From Roseomonas sp. CECT 9278 (GTDB lineage Bacteria; Pseudomonadota; Alphaproteobacteria; Acetobacterales; Acetobacteraceae): 64,000 nucleotides of DNA. The translations under genes were made by a program, and so were the position numbers. The notes below the pieces were generated by a model. That model did no database searches. It was not told the origin of the DNA and saw nothing but the letters and a program-made list of their open reading frames with translations. Positions 1 to 9,040 of the stretch are shown here, one piece after another. How positions within the stretch are numbered: the first letter of the stretch is position 1; each line of letters opens with the position of its first letter. The stretch is taken from the NCBI RefSeq assembly GCF_918698155.1, contig NZ_CAKKLX010000018.1:26865-90864 (forward strand), written 5' to 3'.

Positions 1-104
1 TCGAGCGACACCGCCTCGTCCTCGGGCGGATCGTCCAGCAGGAACAGGAAATCCGGATCGGCCAGCGCGGCGCGCCAGAGACGACGGCGGAGCCACGCGA
101 TCAT
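1..104 (-). CDS. 3'-5' exonuclease (DnaQ-like), N-terminal fragment
   Basis: Only the first 34 codons are in the window; the gene runs off the left edge. The ATG (complement of 102-104) lies 2 bp beyond the stop codon of the upstream DUF294 gene, so the two are almost certainly one transcript. The visible peptide is an Arg/Trp-rich amphipathic start (MIAWLRRRLWRAAL) followed by an acidic stretch ending in EAVSL, where DnaQ-type exonucleases enter their first motif (usually D-x-E-T-T-G). Exonucleases of this kind commonly sit directly downstream of cNMP/CBS/DUF294 proteins in proteobacteria. The identification rests mainly on that neighbourhood and on the style of the N-terminus; the catalytic residues are outside the window. 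Confidence 0.55.
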   Translation of the reverse strand, partial: MIAWLRRRLWRAALADPDFLFLLDDPPEDEAVSL

Positions 105-106
105 CG

Positions 107-1927
107 CTAGAAGACGCTCGTCTTGTAGCGCGTGGCGATGACCTCGCGGAACACGCGCACCACGCGCAGGCTGTCGCGCAATATGTCGCGGTCGGCGGCG
201 GTCAGGCGGGAGGGGCGGACCAGCGCCTCCTCCTCCACGCTGGCGCGGCGCACCGCCTCGATCTGCGTCGCGATGCGATAGGCCATGAACACGCGCAGCG
301 CGCCCAGCAGGTCGCGGCCGAGTTCCTCCTGCAGCGCGCCGGCGCCGACCAGCGCGGCGATGCGCGCGGCGGTGGGCGTGGCGGCGATCCCGCGATCCAG
401 CGCCATGGTGCGGATGCCGTGCACGATCGGGAAGATTCCGGCCTTCTTGATGTCGATCGCGTCCTCGCCCACCCCCACGCTGGTCATCAGCGTGCTGAGC
501 ACGCCCAGCGACGGTGTCGCGAAGCTGTCGATCAGATGCGCGAAATGCGCCATCCGCGCAGCCTCCCCGCGCATCATGCGCAGCAGCGCGGCCTTGGTGT
601 CGTCCAGCAAGGCGGTGCGCCCGGTCAGCGCCACGGCATCGAGGAAGATGGCGATGTTCATCGCCGCCTCGGGCGTGCGGGCATCGACCCAGCGGCGCAG
701 CTGGCGCTCCATGCCAGCGGCGGTCTGCGACCACAGCGGGTTGCGCACCATCACGTTGCCCGGGCAGGGCGGGAAGCCGAAGGCATCGAGCGCGCCGGAG
801 AAGGCCTCGCGGAACGCCGCGATATCGGCGTCCGGCACCTCGGCGGCCAGCAGCAGGCCGTTGTCCTGGTCGGTGCGCACGGTCTGCTCGGCGCGGCCCT
901 CGCTGCCCATCAGCATCAGGCAGCCCTCGGCGCGGATGCTGGCGGGCGCCACCAGGTCGAACAGCCGCACGAACAGGCGGCGATTGAGGTCGGAGGTGAT
1001 CTCGGCGATCACCTCGACCTTCACGCCCTGGCGGTGCAGGCGTTCGACCTGGTCCTGGATGGCGCGCGCGGGCTCGGCCAGTTCCGCCACGTCGCGCGCG
1101 GCATCGATGCGGCGGGGGATCAGCTGCGAATTGCCGGCGAAGCGGCCGAGCAGGTCGATATCCTCGAGGAAGCCCACGAAGCCATCGCCATCGCGCACCG
1201 CAAGGCGCCGCTTGTTGTGGCGCGTCATGGCCAGCAGCGCATCCAGCAGCAGGTCGTCGGCGGCGACCGCGACGATCCCGAAATTGGCCAGCGCGCCGAC
1301 CGGCGTGGACAGAGGCAGCGCCTTCAGCACAGCCGCCTTCGCCAGGTTCATGCCGGTGACGACGCCGATCCGGGCACCGTCGCGCACGAACAGCGCATTC
1401 ACATCCGCCGCGGCCATCAGCGCGCCGGCCTGCTCGATGCTGGCGCCGGCGTCGATGAATTCGGCGCGGTGGCGCATGGCATCGCGCACGCGCGCGCGCA
1501 GCACGGATTCCATGCCGCCTTCGGGCCGCCGCGCCTCGGCGAAGGCCTCCAGCTTGCGCGAGACATCGGCGTAGAAGAACGCCGCGAAGGCCGCGTTGCG
1601 CGCGATCAGCCGGCGCACCAGCGCACCCGGCAGCAGGATGCACAGCGTCTCCTCGGCGGCGCGGAAATCCTCGCCCGCCGCGCCATGCACCAGGGCGCGG
1701 CTGTCGAAGCTGTCGCGCGGGCCGAGCACGCCTTGCAGCGCCTCCCCCTCGCGCGCCTCGACCGCGCCCTTGAGGACCACGTGCAGCACATCGGCAGCCG
1801 CGCCGCGGGCGATGATGGTCTCGCCCGGGGCGAAGTAGCCGATGTCGGCGGCGGCGCGCAGTTCCTCGGCCTCCGGCTGGGTCAGCCGGTCGAAGGGCGG
1901 GTTCTGCGTGTCGAAGCCGGTCGCCAT
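107..1927 (-). CDS. cNMP-binding/CBS/DUF294 nucleotidyltransferase-like signalling protein
   Basis: 606-residue soluble protein with the usual four-part layout: an N-terminal cyclic-nucleotide-binding fold (about 13-115), a CBS-domain pair (about 150-265), a DUF294 putative nucleotidyltransferase domain around residue 343 (GSEGRAEQTVRTDQDNGLL, the G-S-x-G-R and D-x-D pattern), and a helical DUF294_C region to the end. Proteins of this family are thought to sense nucleotides and possibly modify a partner; the substrate is not known. It lies 42 bp downstream of the actP symporter on the same strand and directly upstream of the exonuclease, a gene order often seen with acetate permeases, so a role in controlling carboxylate uptake is an inference from context. 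The ATG is at 1925-1927. Family assignment is firm; function is not. Confidence 0.88.
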   Translation of the reverse strand: MATGFDTQNPPFDRLTQPEAEELRAAADIGYFAPGETIIARGAAADVLHVVLKGAVEAREGEALQGVLGPRDSFDSRALVHGAAGEDFRAAEETLCILLPGALVRRLIARNAAFAAFFYADVSRKLEAFAEARRPEGGMESVLRARVRDAMRHRAEFIDAGASIEQAGALMAAADVNALFVRDGARIGVVTGMNLAKAAVLKALPLSTPVGALANFGIVAVAADDLLLDALLAMTRHNKRRLAVRDGDGFVGFLEDIDLLGRFAGNSQLIPRRIDAARDVAELAEPARAIQDQVERLHRQGVKVEVIAEITSDLNRRLFVRLFDLVAPASIRAEGCLMLMGSEGRAEQTVRTDQDNGLLLAAEVPDADIAAFREAFSGALDAFGFPPCPGNVMVRNPLWSQTAAGMERQLRRWVDARTPEAAMNIAIFLDAVALTGRTALLDDTKAALLRMMRGEAARMAHFAHLIDSFATPSLGVLSTLMTSVGVGEDAIDIKKAGIFPIVHGIRTMALDRGIAATPTAARIAALVGAGALQEELGRDLLGALRVFMAYRIATQIEAVRRASVEEEALVRPSRLTAADRDILRDSLRVVRVFREVIATRYKTSVF

Positions 1928-1969
1928 GGCTGTGCCGGCGCGGCCCTTGCGGGGGCCGCGCCGCGCGCC

Positions 1970-3652
1970 TCAGTGCATATGCGCCGAGGACGCGCCGATG
2001 CCGGTCTCGGAGCGCACGTATTGCGCGTCGAACCCGGCCTTCTCGGCCTTCGACTGGGCGCTGTTGTCCAGCTTCGAGAACAGCCAGATCCCCACGAAGG
2101 CAATGGTCATCGAGAACAGCGCCGGGTTGTCGTAGGGGAAGACCGCCTCCGCATGGCCCAGCGTCTGCACCCAGACCGCCTTCGACAGCACCACCATCAC
2201 CACCGCGCTGGCCAGGCCCAGGAAGCCGCCGATCAGCGACCCGCGCGTGGTGGTGCCGCGCCAGAACACCGACATCAGCAGCACCGGGAAGTTGCACGAT
2301 GCCGCGACGGCGAAGGCCAGGCCCACCATGAAGGCGACGTTCTGGTTCTCGAACACATAGCCCAGCACGATCGCGACGATGCCGATCACCACCGCCGAGA
2401 TCTTCGAGATCCGCACCTCCTTCTGTTCATCGGCGCGGCCGCGCGCGATCACCTCGGCATAGAGGTCGTGGCTGACCGCGGAGGCGCCCGCCAGCGTGAG
2501 CCCCGCCACCACCGCGAGGATGGTCGCAAACGCCACCGCCGAGATGAAGCCGAGGAACAGCGACCCGCCCACCGCGGCGGACAGGTGCACCGCCGCCATG
2601 TTGGTCCCGCCCAGCAGCCCGGTGATGCGGTTGATCACGCCCCCCGCGCCCGCCGTGTAGAAGCTGTCATCGGTCATCAGGAAGGTGATGGCGCCGAAGC
2701 CGATGATGAAGGTCAGGATGTAGAAATACGCGATGAAGCCGGTCGCGTAGAAGACCGACTTGCGCGCCGCCTGCGCGTCGCTGACGGTGAAGAACCGCAT
2801 CAGGATATGCGGCAGACCCGCCGTGCCGAACATCAGCGCGAGGCCGAGCGAGATCGCCGAGACCGGGTCCGACACCAGCGCGCCCGGCGCCATGATGGCA
2901 TCGTGGCGCGGATGCACGCGCACGGCATCCGCGAACATCGCCTCGGGGCTGAAGCCGTAGCGCCACAGCACCATGAAGGCCATGAAGGACGCGCCGGCCA
3001 GCAGCAGGCAGGCCTTGATGATCTGCACCCAGGTCGTCGCCTTCATGCCGCCGAAGGCGACATAGACGATCATCAGGATGCCCACGATCACCACGGCGTA
3101 CAGGTATTCCAGCCCGAACAGCAGCTGGATCAGCTTCCCCGCGCCAACCATCTGCGCGATCAGGTAGAAGGCCACCACCACCAGCGTGCCGGTCGCCGAC
3201 AGGATGCGGATGGATGTCGGCTCCAGCCGGAACGACGCGACATCGGCGAAGGTGAACTTGCCCAGGTTGCGCAGCCGCTCCGCGATCAGGAACAGGATCA
3301 CCGGCCAGCCCACCAGGAAGCCGATCGAATAGATCAGCCCGTCGAAGCCCGACGCGAAGACGAGGCCCGAGATGCCCAGGAACGACGCTGCCGACATGTA
3401 GTCCCCGGCGATCGCCAACCCGTTCTGGAAGCCGGTGATGCCGCCGCCCGCGGCATAGAAATCCGCCGCCGAACGCGTCTGCATCGCCGCCCGCCAGGTG
3501 ATGCCCAGCGTGCCAAGCACGAACAGGAAGAACATCACGATCGCCGCCCAGTTCAGCGCCTGGCGATCGACCTCGCCCTCCAGCGCGCCGGCGGCATGCG
3601 CGGCGGTTGCGGTCGCGGCCAGCGCCGCGGCGATCCACAGCAGGCGCCTCAT
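1970..3652 (-). CDS. actP: Cation/acetate symporter ActP (sodium:solute symporter family)
   Basis: 560-residue inner-membrane transporter of the SSS family, expected to take up acetate and other short carboxylates with Na+. The sequence opens with a cleavable-looking signal ([20 protein letters not shown]), as in E. coli ActP, then about 13 hydrophobic segments. It carries the family hallmark region around residues 65-110 ([19 protein letters not shown] and [14 protein letters not shown]). The ATG overlaps the stop codon of the upstream DUF485 gene by 4 bp (ATGA), the yjcH-actP arrangement, so the two are translationally coupled. Divergent prpE supplies the acyl-CoA synthetase that would activate the imported acid. 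Substrate range (acetate against propionate or pyruvate) cannot be read from the sequence. Confidence 0.92.
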   Translation of the reverse strand: MRRLLWIAAALAATATAAHAAGALEGEVDRQALNWAAIVMFFLFVLGTLGITWRAAMQTRSAADFYAAGGGITGFQNGLAIAGDYMSAASFLGISGLVFASGFDGLIYSIGFLVGWPVILFLIAERLRNLGKFTFADVASFRLEPTSIRILSATGTLVVVAFYLIAQMVGAGKLIQLLFGLEYLYAVVIVGILMIVYVAFGGMKATTWVQIIKACLLLAGASFMAFMVLWRYGFSPEAMFADAVRVHPRHDAIMAPGALVSDPVSAISLGLALMFGTAGLPHILMRFFTVSDAQAARKSVFYATGFIAYFYILTFIIGFGAITFLMTDDSFYTAGAGGVINRITGLLGGTNMAAVHLSAAVGGSLFLGFISAVAFATILAVVAGLTLAGASAVSHDLYAEVIARGRADEQKEVRISKISAVVIGIVAIVLGYVFENQNVAFMVGLAFAVAASCNFPVLLMSVFWRGTTTRGSLIGGFLGLASAVVMVVLSKAVWVQTLGHAEAVFPYDNPALFSMTIAFVGIWLFSKLDNSAQSKAEKAGFDAQYVRSETGIGASSAHMH

Positions 3653-3957
3653 GACTCCAACTCCGCCTTGAGGCGCGCGGTCATCGCGTCGAACTCGCCA
3701 TTGGCGCGCCGCACATAGATGCCGGTCAGCAGGAAGGCCGAGACGATCACCACCAGCCCCAGCACGATGCCGAGCGAGGTCACGCCGCCGCCCACCTTCA
3801 TCGCCAGCAGCGGCTTGGCGAAGGCGACCAGCGCGATGAAGCCGAAATAGATCACCAGCATGATGACCGAGAGGGTCCAGGCGAAGCCGGCGCGTCGCCG
3901 GACCAGCTCCTGGAATTGCGGGCTGTTCAGCACCCGCAGATGCGCGTCGTCACTCAT
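3649..3957 (-). CDS. DUF485 membrane protein, ActP partner (YjcH-like)
   Basis: 102-residue protein with two transmembrane helices (about 27-50 and 63-85) and a short charged C-terminal tail, the standard size and shape of DUF485/YjcH proteins encoded immediately upstream of acetate permeases. The start chosen is the ATG at 3955-3957 ([22 protein letters not shown]): it is preceded by an AGGAAGG Shine-Dalgarno about 7 bp away and matches the family N-terminus, whereas a longer reading adds about 55 residues of non-family sequence. Its last codon and stop overlap the actP ATG. Its molecular role is not established; it is assumed to assist the symporter. A divergent promoter region (3958-4120) separates it from prpE. 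Confidence 0.85.
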   Translation of the reverse strand: MSDDAHLRVLNSPQFQELVRRRAGFAWTLSVIMLVIYFGFIALVAFAKPLLAMKVGGGVTSLGIVLGLVVIVSAFLLTGIYVRRANGEFDAMTARLKAELES

Positions 3958-4120
3958 GGCCTGGCCTTCCTGTTGCCTGGCGCCTGTCCCGGTCGCAGCC
4001 GCGTGGCACCCATAGACGCGCCGCGCATGGCGAAGCTTGATCTGGCGCAACAGGCGCGCGGGCCTTGCCTGCCGCCGCCGGGGCGGTCCAGGCTTGCGGC
4101 AACCGAGGGGGGAACCGCGC

Positions 4121-6010
4121 ATGACGACGGGCTACGACGCGACCTATGCGCGCTGGCAGCAGGACCCGGCCGGCTGGTGGCTGGCCGCCGCGACGGGCAT
4201 CGCCTGGGACACGCCGCCGTCGCGCGCCTTCGATCCCGCGCTCGGCGTCTATGGCCGCTGGTTCCCCGACGGGCGGCTGAACACCTGCTTCAACGCGGTG
4301 GACCGCCACGTCGCCGCCGGACGCGGCGACCAGGCCGCGATCATCTGGGACAGCCCGATGACCGGGCAGGTCGTCACCATCACCTATGCGCGACTGCTCG
4401 ACCGCGTCGCGCGCCTGGCCGGGGCGCTCGCCGCGCGCGGCGTGGGCACCGGCGACCGCGTCGTCATCTACATGCCGATGGTGCCCGAAGCGGCGATCGC
4501 GATGCTCGCCTGCGCGCGGCTCGGCGCCGTGCATTCGGTGGTGTTCGGCGGCTTCGCGGCGGCCGAGCTCGCGGCGCGCATCGCCGATGCGAAGCCGCGC
4601 GCCATCGTCACGGCCTCCTGCGGGCTCGAACCCGGGCGCATCGTGAAATACAAGCCGCTGATCGATGCCGCGATCGCGCTGTCACCACACAAGCCGTCAT
4701 CGGTGCTGATCCTGCAGCGCCCGCAATCGCCCTGCGACCTGATCCCCGGCCGCGACGAGGACCTGCTGGACGCCGAGGCCGCCGCCGCGCCGCATGCCTG
4801 CGTCAGCGTGGCGGCGACCGATCCGCTCTATATCCTCTATACCTCGGGCACGACGGGCGCGCCCAAGGGCATCCTGCGCGACAATGGCGGGCACGCGGTG
4901 GCGCTGCACACCTCCATGTCCATGGTCTATGGCGTCGGGCCGGGCGACGTGTACTGGGCCGCGTCGGATGTCGGCTGGGTGGTGGGCCATTCCTACATCG
5001 TCTACGCGCCGCTGCTGGCCGGCTGCACCACCGTGCTGTTCGAGGGCAAGCCGGTCGGCACGCCCGATGCCGGCACCTTCTGGCGGGTCTGCGCGCAGCA
5101 CGGCGTGAAGGTGCTGTTCACCGCCCCCACCGCGATCCGCGCCATCAAGAAGGAAGACCCCGAGGGCGCGTTGCTGATGCGCCACGACCTGTCGAAGCTG
5201 GAGGCGCTGTACCTGGCGGGCGAGCGCTGCGACCCCGACACCATCACCTGGTCGCAACGCCTGCTCGGCAAGCCGGTGGTGGACCATTGGTGGCAGACCG
5301 AGACCGGCTGGACCATCACCGGCAATTTCCGTGGCCTCGGCCTGTTCCCGACCAGGCCCGGCTCCGGCGGCAAGCCCGCGCCGGGCTACGACGTGGTGGT
5401 GCTCGACGAAGCGAACCAGGAAGTGCCGCGCGGGCAGATCGGCAGCCTCGCGATCCGGCTGCCGCTGCCGCCCTCCGCGCTGCCCACGCTGTTCAACGCG
5501 GACGACCGGTTCCGCGAGGCCTATCTCGCGGCGCATCCCGGCTATTACAGCACCGCGGATGCCGGGATGATCGACGCCGAGGGCTATGTCTCGGTGATGA
5601 GCCGCACCGACGACATCATCAACGTCGCCGGCCACCGGCTGTCGACCGGCGCGATGGAGGAAGTGCTCGCCGCCCACCCCGACGTCGCGGAATGCGCCGT
5701 GGTCGGCGTGCGCGACACGCTGAAGGGCCAGGTGCCGCTCGGGCTTGTCGTGCTGAAATCCGGCGTCAGCCGCGCCGATGCCGACATCGCCACGGACCTG
5801 GTCGCCATGGTGCGCGACCGCATCGGCCCCGTCGCCGCCTTCAAGGAGGCGCGCGTGGTGGCGCGCCTGCCCAAGACGCGTTCCGGGAAAATCCTGCGCG
5901 CCACGCTGCGCAAGATCGCCGATGGCGACGACTACATCGTGCCGCCCACCATCGACGACCCGCTGATCCTGGAGGAAGTGACGGGCGTGCTGAAGGCCGC
6001 GATGCGCTGA
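4121..6010 (+). CDS. prpE: Propionyl-/short-chain acyl-CoA synthetase (PrpE-like)
   Basis: 629-residue AMP-forming acyl-CoA synthetase, converting propionate or another short carboxylate plus ATP and CoA to acyl-CoA. Visible motifs are the P-loop TSGTTGAPKG from residue 241, the WWQTETGW motif near 390, and the C-terminal PKTRSGK with catalytic Lys590, the residue acetylated in this family. The length and motif VVFGGFAAAELAARI match PrpE (about 628 aa) better than Acs (about 650). The ATG at 4121 was chosen because the protein then starts in the family pattern and follows a purine-rich GAGGGGGGAA. It is divergent from the DUF485-actP operon, giving an uptake-plus-activation module. It converges on the glycosyltransferase operon, with only 4 bp between the two stop codons. 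A role as an acetyl-CoA synthetase paralogue is possible. Confidence 0.9.
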   Translation: MTTGYDATYARWQQDPAGWWLAAATGIAWDTPPSRAFDPALGVYGRWFPDGRLNTCFNAVDRHVAAGRGDQAAIIWDSPMTGQVVTITYARLLDRVARLAGALAARGVGTGDRVVIYMPMVPEAAIAMLACARLGAVHSVVFGGFAAAELAARIADAKPRAIVTASCGLEPGRIVKYKPLIDAAIALSPHKPSSVLILQRPQSPCDLIPGRDEDLLDAEAAAAPHACVSVAATDPLYILYTSGTTGAPKGILRDNGGHAVALHTSMSMVYGVGPGDVYWAASDVGWVVGHSYIVYAPLLAGCTTVLFEGKPVGTPDAGTFWRVCAQHGVKVLFTAPTAIRAIKKEDPEGALLMRHDLSKLEALYLAGERCDPDTITWSQRLLGKPVVDHWWQTETGWTITGNFRGLGLFPTRPGSGGKPAPGYDVVVLDEANQEVPRGQIGSLAIRLPLPPSALPTLFNADDRFREAYLAAHPGYYSTADAGMIDAEGYVSVMSRTDDIINVAGHRLSTGAMEEVLAAHPDVAECAVVGVRDTLKGQVPLGLVVLKSGVSRADADIATDLVAMVRDRIGPVAAFKEARVVARLPKTRSGKILRATLRKIADGDDYIVPPTIDDPLILEEVTGVLKAAMR

Positions 6011-6014
6011 CGCG

Positions 6015-8480
6015 TCAGTCCAGCGCGGCATCCTCGACCAGCATCACCAGTTCGCGCCCGGTGCCGGGTTCGCGCACCGCGCCGCTGAAGTCGAGCCGGA
6101 GTTCGTTCAGCCCGGCCCGCAGCACGAGGTCGATCGCCAGCACGTGCGCCTCGCGCAGGCCCGATCCGGCCGCCGCCAGCGCCACCGGCGCATCGCCGTT
6201 CAGCGCGGCGCCGATCTCCTGGCTGGGCAGCAGGCTGCGATAGCGCAGCACGAGCCGGGCCGGGCCGTCCTGCGGGGATTCCACCACCAGCCGCGCGCTG
6301 CGCGCGACGATCCAGCGCACCCCGGCCGGAATGCCGAGTTCCTCGAAAGGGCCTTCCTCCGCCCCGATGCCCGCGCACAGGTCCCAGCGGATCCGACGTT
6401 CGCCGGGCGGCGCGGCGGCCGGCTCGGCTGCGGTCACGGGCTCCGGCGGAAGCGCCGCCGACAGCGCCACGCCCGCGGCGGTCCCGGCCATCGGCGCCGC
6501 ACCGGCCGCCACCAGCACCGGCACCGGCCCATCCGCCGCGCCGCCGACCAGGTCCCAGGCCAAGGGCGTTCCCTGGCGCAGCAGCGCCGGCGGCAGCGTC
6601 GCGGTCGCGAGCCATCCCTTGCCCTCGGCGCTGACCACGAGCGGCACCGGCACGGCATTCACGTAGAAGGCAAGCCCGCGGATGGCGGGCACCTGCGCCG
6701 CGGCGAAGCGCAGCGCGACCACGCAAGGGGTCGCGGCATCGGCCACGACATCGCCGCTCACCGCCGGCGCCACGGGCCAGCCGCCGCCCGCCGCCGCCGC
6801 CGAGAGCACCCGCGCCACCGGCCCATCCTGCGGGCGCGCCAGCCGCGCCGCGGCATCCTGTGCCACCGGTCCGACCCGCAGGCCGGCCACCAGCACGCCC
6901 AGGTCGCGCGCCTCGTTGGCAGGGCGATAGGTGAAGGGCAGGCGCAGCTTCAGCGTCACGCGCGGTTGCGCGCGCCCCGGCCCCGGCCCCTGCACCACGA
7001 GCCGCGCCCCGCGGCCGATGCGCGTGCTGGACAACGTCGCGGGGCCCGTCCCGGCCACCGCCTCGCAGCGGTCGAGCTGATCGGCGCCGAAGAAGGACAG
7101 CAGCGTGACCTCGACCTCCCAGGGCTCGTCGAAGGGCCAGTCGAAGGCGATCACCGGCTCCTGCGCGGTCCAGCGCACCTGGCGGCCATCGACCGTCTCG
7201 GGGCGGTGCCAGCCGGCCTCCAGGCGCAGCAGGTCGATCGTCGCGTGCTGCGCGCGCCGCACCAGCGTGGCGGTCGCCTTGTGCCGCACCCACAGCGCGG
7301 CGACCTGGTCGACCAGCGCGGCGGCGCCGTTCGCGGCGCGGAAGCGTAGGCCCGCCGCGACCGATGCCGCCTCCAGCGCCGCGATGCGCGGCAGTGCCTC
7401 GGCGAAGGCGCCGGCGATCCCATCGACGCCGTGCGCGGCGTAGGTCACATGCCCCGCACCCCAGTGCCGCGCCTCGTGCTCCAGCCAGGTGCCCGCCGGC
7501 ACCACCACCGGCAGGCCCAGGCTGATCGCCTCCCACAGCACCCCCGAGGATTTGCGCCGGTACAGCACAGGGTCGTAGGGGAACAGCGCGATGCGCGCGC
7601 CGCGCAGCAGGTCGAGATACGCCCCCGGCGCCAGGCGTCCCGTCGCCACTTCGATATTGGGCGCGCCGGGGGGCAGCGCCGCCAGCGCCTCGGTGGCCGC
7701 CCGCGCCTCGCCCCAGGCCGAGGCGCCGTTCACATGCGCCGCGAAGCGCCATTCGGGATGCGCCCCGGCCAGGCGCGGCAGCAGCGCGGGCAGCAGGGCC
7801 ACGCCCTTGTCGATGCGCGCATCGCCGGCGAACAGCAGCGCGCGTTGCGCCGGCACGGCCGATCCGGGTTCGGGGCGGATCGGCAGCGGATGCGGCGCGA
7901 CCTTGCGGCACAGCAGCGCGGAGAACTCCGCCGCATGCTGCCCGCCGCTGGCGAAGATGTGCACCGGCGGCCCGGCCTCCTGGGCGATGCGGTCGGCCAG
8001 GCGGTAGAACAGCGCGCGCAGCGGGTCCTCCACCGCCGATTCTCCCCCGGCATCCACCGCGACGCCCGAGGGAAACATCAGGTGCACCACGAACAGCGGC
8101 GCCTCGATCGGATCGAACCCCTTCATCCAGCCGAGGAAGCCGGCCAGGTGATTCTCGGTGGTGGTCGGCACCAGCACGCAGTCCGTCGGGCGGAAGTCCC
8201 CGCGCGGCAGGGCGGCCAGCTCGTCCTGCAGCAGGTCGTTGAACGCACGGTAGTCATCGAGCCGCCCGGTCACCGGGTCGGTGCTGCGCACGGCATAGGT
8301 CGTCTCGGTGAAATGCGGCAGGATCCGCACGCCCTCGATCGTGGTGGCGGCGAAGCGGCGATGCGCGATGATCGTCGCCGCCTCCCCGCGCGCGATCGCC
8401 TCCTTCGCGATCGCCAGGTCATACGCGAGGTGATGCCCCGCCTCCCCCTCCAGGTTGGGGTCGAGGATGATGAGAGTCAT
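6015..8480 (-). CDS. Large GT4-like glycosyltransferase with C-terminal accessory domain
   Basis: 821-residue protein, third gene of an operon with 4-bp ATGA overlaps. The N-terminal ~400 residues look like a GT-B glycosyltransferase: an opening LIILDPNLEGEAGHHLAYDL, and a nucleotide-sugar-binding half with RRKSSGVLWEAISLGLPVVV, the family-4 E-x7-E-like region. The remaining ~400 residues are rich in beta-type, Ala/Val/Pro-heavy sequence with motifs such as RIGRGARLVVQGPG and GAALNGDAPV, resembling a jelly-roll or carbohydrate-binding accessory region; I cannot name that domain. No signal peptide or membrane span is visible, so it probably acts on the cytoplasmic face during polysaccharide assembly. 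Donor and acceptor are unknown. Confidence 0.75.
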   Translation of the reverse strand: MTLIILDPNLEGEAGHHLAYDLAIAKEAIARGEAATIIAHRRFAATTIEGVRILPHFTETTYAVRSTDPVTGRLDDYRAFNDLLQDELAALPRGDFRPTDCVLVPTTTENHLAGFLGWMKGFDPIEAPLFVVHLMFPSGVAVDAGGESAVEDPLRALFYRLADRIAQEAGPPVHIFASGGQHAAEFSALLCRKVAPHPLPIRPEPGSAVPAQRALLFAGDARIDKGVALLPALLPRLAGAHPEWRFAAHVNGASAWGEARAATEALAALPPGAPNIEVATGRLAPGAYLDLLRGARIALFPYDPVLYRRKSSGVLWEAISLGLPVVVPAGTWLEHEARHWGAGHVTYAAHGVDGIAGAFAEALPRIAALEAASVAAGLRFRAANGAAALVDQVAALWVRHKATATLVRRAQHATIDLLRLEAGWHRPETVDGRQVRWTAQEPVIAFDWPFDEPWEVEVTLLSFFGADQLDRCEAVAGTGPATLSSTRIGRGARLVVQGPGPGRAQPRVTLKLRLPFTYRPANEARDLGVLVAGLRVGPVAQDAAARLARPQDGPVARVLSAAAAGGGWPVAPAVSGDVVADAATPCVVALRFAAAQVPAIRGLAFYVNAVPVPLVVSAEGKGWLATATLPPALLRQGTPLAWDLVGGAADGPVPVLVAAGAAPMAGTAAGVALSAALPPEPVTAAEPAAAPPGERRIRWDLCAGIGAEEGPFEELGIPAGVRWIVARSARLVVESPQDGPARLVLRYRSLLPSQEIGAALNGDAPVALAAAGSGLREAHVLAIDLVLRAGLNELRLDFSGAVREPGTGRELVMLVEDAALD

Positions 8481-9040
8481 GCGGGCACCTCGGTGAGGGC
8501 GGCCACCAGCGCGCCGAGCCCGACGCCGCGCAGCATCGGGTGTCGCGCGAGGTGGCGCAGCAATGCGCCGCTGGCCTCCTGCGTCGCGCCATCGGCGCGC
8601 GCGAGCAGCAGCATGTCGGCCAGCGCGGCCAGCGCGGCATCGAGGTCGGCCTCGCGCAGCGCCGCATCCATCCGCGCGCGCGTGGCCGCCAGGTCGTCAG
8701 GGCCGCGCCGCACCGGGGCGGACACCGCCCGCGGCCAGGCGCCGGCAAGGCTGGGCGAGGCGCCGTGATGGGCGCGCAGCAGCACCAGGCAATGCAGCGG
8801 CGGCGCCGGCGCGCTGACGCGCAGCGCCTCCGGCGCCACGACATCGCAGCCGGCGAAGGCGCAGCCCTCCAGCACGGTGAAGTCCAGCACCTGGCCATCG
8901 GCCCGATGCAGGCGCGCCGCCGCATCCGCACCGGTGGCCCAGACCGCGAGGCGCCCGTGGCCGGGCGCGGTGAAGCGCGCCGCGACGCCATCGCCCTCGG
9001 CGATCCAGGCGGCCGGCGGCAGGACCACCACGCGGCTCAT
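8477..9040 (-). CDS. Hypothetical protein between two glycosyltransferases
   Basis: 187-residue protein of unrecognised family. The start is the ATG at 9038-9040, which overlaps the stop of the upstream glycosyltransferase by 4 bp, and its own stop overlaps the next ATG in the same way, so all three proteins are likely made in fixed ratio. The first ~90 residues are beta-rich (VVVLPPAAWIAEGDG ... GHGRLAVWATGADAAARLHR), reminiscent of a small sugar-binding or C2-like sandwich; the last ~90 are helical and Ala/Leu/Arg-rich (LDAALAALADMLLLARADG). There is no signal peptide and there are only two cysteines. Context suggests a dedicated partner of the two flanking glycosyltransferases; this is inference only. 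Confidence 0.65.
   Translation of the reverse strand: MSRVVVLPPAAWIAEGDGVAARFTAPGHGRLAVWATGADAAARLHRADGQVLDFTVLEGCAFAGCDVVAPEALRVSAPAPPLHCLVLLRAHHGASPSLAGAWPRAVSAPVRRGPDDLAATRARMDAALREADLDAALAALADMLLLARADGATQEASGALLRHLARHPMLRGVGLGALVAALTEVPA

Noticed and set aside
419..3718. Open frame of about 1100 codons on the plus strand opposite the DUF294 and actP genes
   Set aside because: His/Arg/Gln-rich translation typical of the antisense of GC-rich genes; both minus-strand genes have clear families.
4037..4050. FNR-like site TTGATCTGGCGCAA in the prpE/actP promoter region
   Set aside because: Right half-site (CGCAA) deviates from ATCAA and there is no supporting context.
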